Part shown: one piece after another, positions 45,001-54,000 of the stretch
Layout of the letters: each line of letters starts with the position of its first letter
How positions within the stretch are numbered: the stretch's first letter is position 1
Assembly (NCBI GenBank): GCA_038496675.1
Contig: CM076666.1
Span: 14,761,817 to 14,825,816, forward strand
Direction of reading: 5' to 3'
Source of the DNA: Rachycentron canadum
Lineage: Eukaryota; Chordata; Actinopteri; Carangiformes; Rachycentridae
DNA: 64,000 nt
Notes under the pieces: generated by a model
What the model was told of the DNA's origin: nothing
Database searches by the model: none
What the model saw: only the letters and a program-made list of their open reading frames with translations
Position numbers and translations under genes: made by a program

Positions 45001-48000
45001 GAGCCGGTGGTGAATTGGGGGCGTGGGGTGAGGGGGGTCGGGGGTATCGTAAATCAAGCACAGTGGGCACTCAGCCAAATGACTCATCCAGAGTGCTCTA
45101 TAAATACGGCCGTGCAGGGTCGGCGAGGCTGCTGCTACCGCTGGCCAAGAAACCCTGAGACACTGGGGTTTCTCTCTCTCAGAGGAAGGTCTTTAATAAC
45201 CCTCCTTATCGTTTTTCAGTCTCCCGCAGACTTATAGACGAACCACACATCATTGGCTTCCATTAAATGGTAGCAAGCGCCCCTTTGAACGCAGCCTCTG
45301 AGGGTGATTAAATTTAAAACCAACACTACCTGTTGGAGGGGAAAAAATGTGGTGTGGAGAGATCTAAATATTTATCCAGGGATGAATTCGTTTACATACC
45401 AGTGGTCTGAGCATTCAAGTCAAGTGTCCCTATCAGACAAACATACTGTAGTAGTCCAGCAGCACCTTCACTGGATGCCAAAATGTGCCCTCGCTGAGAC
45501 CTGGCCAACCTGATACATAGGAGGGCAGGGGGTTGGACAGGGACTAGAGTGGGAGGCTGATGGTAGAGATTGGTATGTGACATGTCAAATACCGATCCCC
45601 TCAATAAGGCTGTTATGTAAGCAACTGAGCTTCCTGTCGTGTCCCTCTCCATGTCCGGAGACTTGGCCTGTTTGCAGGGCTCAGTGCATTTCCTCCACAG
45701 GATCTCACTGCTGCACAGGAATAATGACGCATGCACACAGGAAAGGGCGACGAAGGCCCGGAATTGTCTTACCGGTGTGTAGATGACAATGAGGCAGATG
45801 GTTCAAACAATATCTACCACATAGAAGAGGTGTGCAGCTTATTGTTTGGACATGCTGAATTCCCTATACTCCCACTTTTTTAGCTATGAGCAATACGATA
45901 TTTTGAAACACACAATGGCTCATTACATAAAGGTGCCTGGTCAAGACAGAAAATTGCAAAGTAATGGTTTGTTTGACATCAGTCTCAATAACATATGTAT
46001 CATTTGTTGTCCCTCACAGCCCTGATACAAAACCATTGCCAGCACAAGTTGCATTTTTTCATTATATGACAGCTTTGTTGGGAGCTAATGGAGGAAACTT
46101 CATTAAGTGAAACATCTTTCCTGCACTTTAGAAAAAGGTTAGTTTACAACATTGAATGTCCAATCATCCTACACATTATCTTTGTGTTATTGTTGCAGCT
46201 GCCTTTTCCCATTTCAAGCATGATCAATCATGGCTTCGTGAAAAATGGGCTTCATCATCCATTGTGCAGTCTGAGTTATTATGTGGCCTCCCATGGGCTT
46301 TGGTCCCATCACACAGAAAAACATAAGATCTGTGAACACTGACCAGACTTCTGATGAACAACATATAAAATCATCAATCAAAATCGTGCGCCAATAGTAA
46401 GATGCAACCTAAAACCAAATTGACAAACTGTCATGCTCATCATAGCCATTGAATGTCCATTTTTCTTTCCTTTCTGGTATTAAACAAATCCCTCTTTTAG
46501 TTTATTTAGATTTAAATGTTTGTATGCGCAATTGAGGAAAAACATATAGGGTGCTGCCATGTTTAAAAGAAATATTTCAACATTTTTGATAAAAACACTT
46601 GGCCTTAAATGTCAGTTTAATATGAAACTACAGCTGACAGACAGTTAGCATAGTTTAGCATAAAGACTATAGAAAGTGAAAAAATAAGACAAAGTCTGAC
46701 CACTGGTAAAAAAAAAAACCCACCTATGGGCATTTCGGGCACTCACCAACTCATTACACCTTGCTTCTTTAGTTTGCACAAAAAAGTTTGTGTAAAAACA
46801 ACAATGTTAGCTTAGCTTAGCATAAAGACTGTAAACAGTTGTGGTTTTACAGGGGATAATGTGCCAGACTATTTCTTGGCTGGGACTTTAGCCATTACTT
46901 GTATTTTCATTGCACATTGGAAATAATAATTTTGACAGTAAAAAGACAACATTTTCGACAAACTGCTCTCCAGACCTTCTGCCTTAAGCAGGCTGGGAAA
47001 ATCTGCGGCTGGGCCACACTTGAGAGTTCATTGCTCCCTTTAGCAAACCATTATAAGAATGTAAACACTTCTGTCTGAGTGTACAATGACCAAACACCAC
47101 ACTGGTGCAGCTCTCCCCCAACACATCCTGCACAATACTGTGGGGAACATGGTCAGTGACCTTTTTCCTAATCCTCAAAGCAGAAGGACAAGCAAACCCG
47201 TACTCTTTCAACAATGTGTGAGAGGATAAAAAATGTTGCCTCTGGTTTGAGAACCAACAGGAGTCTGCATTGTTACTTCTAAATCCACTTGACAGTCAGC
47301 CAGACTTTTCTTTCCAGCATCTTGTCACAGGCTTTTCACAGGATTTTAAGCTACTGCCACCAGCTATCCTTTAAGTGCAACTCCAATTACCTACCTCTAT
47401 GGGACAGGTATTGAACAGAAAGGATTTTGGTTGTCTTCCTGCTCTGTCATTATTTACAAATGAAATAATTTGCGTTAATAATGTGTTAGGGCTAGAGTCT
47501 CGGCTGGTCAGACCCTTTCCTGCATGTTATTCCCCTTCTCTCCGTCCCATTTCCTGTCTCTCTACATCATAAGATCAAATAATAAAGGCATAAAATCGCT
47601 AAAAAATAATAACTTTGAGTAATCAACTTTGTTGTAAAGCTGAGCCTTTCAGGTCTTTGTGAGTTAAATAGTATCAAAAATCTCAATTCACTGCTTACTG
47701 TTGATTGTCCATTTTGCAGAGAATAGTGAGTGAGTCATTTTACATGTTTAATGTTTACCCTGTTCACTCATCTGTTGAGTGTGTTAGCATAAGAAAGTTC
47801 ATCTGGGGTTGATGAGCATGTCATCAGTTCTGTAGGTCATTAACCAACATATTGGACTAATGTAAAATTTTGACCTACTGATGACACAGGATTGTAAATG
47901 ATGACACATCATCCTGAGAGGAGTACACACATGTGTACCAATTTTCATAGCAGTCCATATTTGTCAAGAAAATTTATTCAAAACCACAAATATCAATCCC

Positions 48001-51000
48001 TCATGTTGACCCCTAGGGGTTAAAGGTTAGGGGTTCACTGCAGGATTTATCCTCTGAAGACAACATACATTCATGACAATTCACGCAATAATTGTTGAAA
48101 TATTCCAGTCTGGTCAAAAGCAAGCCCTGCTGTTAGCAAAGTCAAACAATGTATTCCTTTAAATGTCTCAAGATACATATTGTATGTTTACTTTTAAGTT
48201 ACTGTAAACATAATGTGTTTAGTCTAGTTGAAAGGAGCTCTCTCATATCAGGACTACAGATGCTTCATAACTCCAGAGTTTGTGCCTCAGCACTGTGCTC
48301 CATCTGACCTGTCACATTCTCAAACACATCCTCCCCTGAGATTTTCCCTGGGGAAAATGTGACTAATTGCTCTGTAAAACATTCTTTTCTGTAGTGGATG
48401 TTGCCTTAGAGGAGGATGAAATATTAAGGAAAATTAAACTGGCTGATGTCATTACCTAATTCAATATGAAAAAACCCTGTGTTGCATCAAAGTGGAAAAG
48501 AAAGTGCCATTGTTTTTTTTACAGAAAGTGAGATTAATAGCAAAAAGCTGTATTTTCCATGATGTTAAATCCAACATTTCACTGCAGCCCAGACATATTT
48601 GGAGCTCGCTTCATGTTTCCAAAATATTGACATGCACTGTGTATACCTCTGTCTGAACCTTTGTAATGCTGAAAACTTTGGGCCACGAATTCAGATGTCA
48701 GGAGGACAACAACAAAATTGTGTGAATCTCTAAAGCCCCATGTGGTATCAAATTGTCAACAGCAGGTTACCAGGCCACAACCCCTCCAGGAGGCCATATA
48801 CTGCTGTGTCACAGACAACAGGTTACTGGCTTTATATTTCTATGCACATTGGGAAAACACATGTGTGCGTAAACACGTCTACACACATGCACACACGCAT
48901 AGAAATATACTGTGAGGAAGAGAGAAAGAGAAAAGAGGGAGAAGTTCAGTTATTGACCTTTCTGAAAATGTCATCTCACAAAGTGAATTCTTGAGAGGAA
49001 AAGGACACTGAAACATCCCACAGGTTCTGCACAGACAGAGGTGTGGGAGGTATACAAACGGAGATAGTCTTCACTTTTATATGCAAAACTCATGCTTCTC
49101 TAGGCTTCATCACTTCACTACAACAGCATCTATAAAATCGATTCCACTGCTTCCACTCATAAGACATGGCATCATACTATTAGTCATATTCCTCCTGGAT
49201 TTATGATGCATTAGAAGCTGTGTGGGCACTATATATCCAACCGCTAATTGAATCAATCCATCAAAACATGGAGTTTGAAACACAAAGAGCTGCTTGTTTA
49301 TGTCCTGCATGTCAAATTAATTCATGTATGGATTAGCATATATTCTGCCCAGAGTGCAGTCAGTAATTTTTATTTCTAGGAGCTTTTCAATTTAATATAG
49401 CTGGTTGGGGATTTTGCAGTAGAATAGTGTGCAATAGCTGGGTCTGCAGTAAAATTGTCCCTTTTCATTTAATATATATATATTTTAAATTATTTCCATT
49501 CATTAATACTATATATATATACACATACACTGTACATAATAGAGCTGAAGACAATGTGTAAACATTAGATGATAAAAGAATGGACTGAGAAATAAACATG
49601 AGGTTAAAATATCATAGAGTCAAAGCTGTACCAGGGGTCACTGAACTTACGGCTTATACAAAAGTCAGAGGGTATGCACATACAGCCACCTGAAGTTTTC
49701 CATGTCTAATGTGACATGGGGCCTATTTGAAAACCACCTTCATACATCCTGACACTGAAATGTCAGCACCAGAGATTCATATGCTTTCTCAATTACCCCA
49801 CTGGGGCTTCATTAACCTTAAACACTGATGCCTGGAGAGTCATATTCTTAGCCTGCCATATTTACTACCATCTACTAACAAGTGGAATAATTGTTGGGGT
49901 TATTAAAGGCCAACCTCTGCTATTTTTTCTTTTTATTTTATTCATGCATCCATCACTCCATCATCATTCAGGTCCTTACTGGCAAATGTGGTAAGATTTG
50001 CCAGCTTGTGAGTGACCTCTGGTTTCCTGACAATGAACAGTACATTGGTCTGTGGTTTTTAAATTGCATGTCTCTCTTCACATTCAAATAGGAATCTGTA
50101 GTATTAGACTGACATTCAATCATTATTGTTTAATAAGAGGTGTGTTTATATAGGTTTGGGTAATATTAGTATGTTATCACGATGAAGTCATGTCCTGCAC
50201 AGATCACACAATGACAGTTTACATTTCTCATAAACCAAAATAATAACAATAAAAGGAAGATTTTCACACACCCTATCTCTGTTATATAGATGTTACTTCT
50301 ACACTTTCCTGCTTACTCAAAATTACACTGCAATTATCATAACTCAATCACACAAGGCAATTTATGTGAGTAAGACATGCACCTCAGTGACACATGACAC
50401 CCGTAACTCATTGCAGAGGTCACCCAGGTGGCCACCTATGGCTACCCATCAGGCATACATGTCAAGCGGTCACAGGATGGTGATGGAGTATTACACTTAG
50501 CTGCACTAAATCAAAACATGAAATCAAAAAAGACACATTTACATTTAAAACTTATTACATGTTGTCAATGGGGAAATATATGCTGATGGAAAAGTCATAA
50601 TAAGACCATTTTGTTTATTCTGCAAATACAAATTCTACATGTTTCACAATACTGATACTGATACAATACTGATTTAAACCTGTTGGCAGCACTAAAACTC
50701 CTAAAATGACAAACCTTCTGGTCATTACATGAATATAAACTCAAAAGATTCTTGCAAAATTCATTGAGAGTGAATCATCAGCTTTGTAAAAATGAACAGC
50801 ATGGATAAATTATCTATTCTGCTTAGTTGCCTGCTGAACTTCAATTTATTGTTTTCAGATGGTTTGTTTGGTTTGTTTTTGTTTTAGATTTTTTTTGCAC
50901 TGTAATTATCTTTGAAAACCACATGATGGCACTGTTGTTTTTTTATTTTGCCAGCTGCTCTGAGGCTTTCGTACATCCTAATGTCACCACAACACCATGT

Positions 51001-54000
51001 CAATGAAAAAATGTCCAGCAGACAATACGCTTTACAAAAAGCTGAAGCCAAACATAGCATTTGTTATTGGTAGATGAGGAACACTCTCCTACCCTTCAGG
51101 TATCTGTTAGGGAATCAGGCTTTTCACTGTAAACAGCATTTAGGCTGAAAACCGTCCACCTGCTCCTGGCAACATGATCCCATTGCCCTCTTATGAATGA
51201 AGGAACGATGGCCTCTGGGGACAAGCAGGGGAATATTTCCATAATTTAGCAGCAGTGTCCTGCTGTGGCCTAATCAGCTACTCTGACCAGACCAAGAGAA
51301 ACTCAAAGGAACAGGAAGACAGAGCGAAAGACTGGGCCTGGGGCAAAGAGAGAGAGAGAGAGAGAGAGAGAATGACATATTGAACTCATACTGGAGCCAA
51401 AGCCTTGTGTTTATTAGAGCTTGGGGAAAGAGGAGCACACTGTTTTCTCCATCAAAAACCCAGCGGGAAGTGTTTCCTGTGTTGATTCTTGTTTTATAGG
51501 TATGGGATGATTAATCACAGTTGGACCACAGGAATGACATTTAGCTACAGGTATTTATGACAGGTAAATAAATTATGAGTCTGTGCTATTTTGGCTAAAT
51601 TCATAATTTACCAAAGGCAGAGTCTTCCTCCTCACCGTATTACAGTCTCAACATCCAGTTCAGTGGTACTCAGAGCTCTGTTACACCACGCAACTGTATT
51701 CAAATCACACCTAACGTTCTTAAGAGGATTCAACAACATCAGATAAACCTGCACACTGATCCTAAGCGGCAGGCTGTTCTGATGGTTTGCAAGAAGCTAC
51801 TTTTTCAATGAGGCCTCGGGAAGTAAAGAAATTTTGAAAAGTTTGCAGGTGTATTAAATACGACTGCACAGAACCTTTCTTCTGTCATGATGTAATCTTC
51901 AGAAGCAGTATGAAAACATCCTGCACATATTAGCTTAAAGATAAACTTTATCCAGACAATTTTCATAACTGTATTTGTGCATTTTTGTTGTTCGATTTAG
52001 CTCAGGCTCATGTGTGCTTGCACATGTTGTAACGTGTCAGTGTGATGGAAGACAACATCACTGGTGCTTGGTTTGGATGAGCAAAACAAAAGCCCCAGTG
52101 TGTCTGTACCTGTGTGTATCTGTTCAAAATATGACATAACCATGAGTCTAGTCTAAATATTGTTGGCAATGTGGCAAGTCTGCCTCATAAGCCACCTGTC
52201 CCACACCTTTCCTCACTGATTCTTTCTGCAGGTTTAATGCAAATCACTCAGATGTGGATGTGCTCAGAGGACGAGACAAAGACGAAAGAGAGGAACAGCA
52301 AAGGCACTGGGGGGTTCGCGGCACAAGTGAATAAAAGTTGCAGAGGCGCTTTCTGAACTATAACTACTACTTTTTCAGCTTTACCTGAGGCACAGCATAA
52401 CTAAGTAAAACTTTCCAGTAAAAGCTAAAAATACTGTGTTTGTGTGTTAATCTGAGAGCAGAATGTCCCTTCATGTACACATGTCCCAATGCTGCTATTC
52501 AAGTCACTTGGTGATCACCAGATAGCAGGCTCATGTTTAAATCTCATCACCGCCCTTACAAGACAACGGACATCTCTGTACAGCTTTTCACTTCCACCCC
52601 GCTTCCCCTTCCAGTTCTTGAACNNNNNNNNNNNNNNNNNNNNNNNNNNNNNNNNNNNNNNNNNNNNNNNNNNNNNNNNNNNNNNNNNNNNNNNNNNNNN
52701 NNNNNNNNNNNNNNNNNNNNNNNNNNNNNNNNNNNNNNNNNNNNNNNNNNNNNNNNNNNNNNNNNNNNNNNNNNNNNNNNNNNNNNNNNNNNNNNNNNNN
52801 NNNNNNNNNNNNNNNNNNNNNNNNNNNNNNNNNNNNNNNNNNNNNNNNNNNNNNNNNNNNNNNNNNNNNNNNNNNNNNNNNNNNNNNNNNNNNNNNNNNN
52901 NNNNNNNNNNNNNNNNNNNNNNNNNNNNNNNNNNNNNNNNNNNNNNNNNNNNNNNNNNNNNNNNNNNNNNNNNNNNNNNNNNNNNNNNNNNNNNNNNNNN
53001 NNNNNNNNNNNNNNNNNCCACCCCCCCATCACTTCCAGTCTGTCCGTCTGCTAGAGACTGTCTATGTGTTGTGTTCAAATTGCTGGGCCGCATTTAGACC
53101 AGTGGAATATATGTGTTGTGTTTTCCTTTCATTTGCTCCCTCTGCTTCTCTTAGGCCCCTTTATTTGCTGCTTCATAACAAGCCATGTTCTTGTTTTCCA
53201 TCTGTATGAGAGAGTAGTGGATGGGGAAGACAGTTTACCAGTGGTACATTAGTGAAAGGTTACTACATCCCTACATCCCGAAACTGCAGAGTAATGTGTT
53301 TTGCCAACCTTCAAAGGCTCTTATACTATGAGCATGTGGGTCGTCACATTTTATTCCACATGTTGTGGTCTTGGTGAGTAATTTTACAGCTGAGATACAG
53401 CCATAACAAACTCAGCTTTGCATAGTATGAAGATGACAAATGATAACAAATGTTGGTTGCTGGAGTGAAGTATAAACCTGTGGGTTAATCAGAGAAATTA
53501 TTAATGTGAATAAACTTTGCGGACTGGATCTAAGTACTGTACTGAAAGAAATATTTTGACATTTTAGGAAATATTCTTATTCGCTTTCTTGTTAAGAGTG
53601 AGAAAAGCGGATCAATATCTGTCCATTAAATAAGAAGTTAGAGCCAACAGCTGGTTGCATTCGCTCAACTTGGAAGCAGAAGTTGGAACATGAGTTAAAC
53701 CCTAATCAAACTGAAATGTGTTGCTTTTGGTTTTTGTGCAGAACGAATTATATGTGTGTATACTGGCAGGTGATGGCAGGTGGAGTTTGTTTTGTTTGGA
53801 AAGAGCCAGGCTAGCTGTTACCCCATTTCCAGTCTTTACACTAAGCTAAGCTAACCATCTCCTGTTTGAGGTTTAACTCAAAGGCAGACATATAACAATG
53901 TTTTTATTTCTATTTACTATTTCATTTAAGTCTGTAACTGTGGAACTGTGGAAAGAAGAAGAAAATCTTTGTCTTGCAAATGACCAGTAGCTTATGGTGG

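Noticed and set aside
45392..45736. 114-codon minus-strand open frame near 45.5 kb
   Set aside because: No domain or family resemblance, no suitable splice sites; likely chance in a GC-richer intron segment.
52489..53097. Four long open frames across the second N gap
   Set aside because: Same artefact of undetermined bases.
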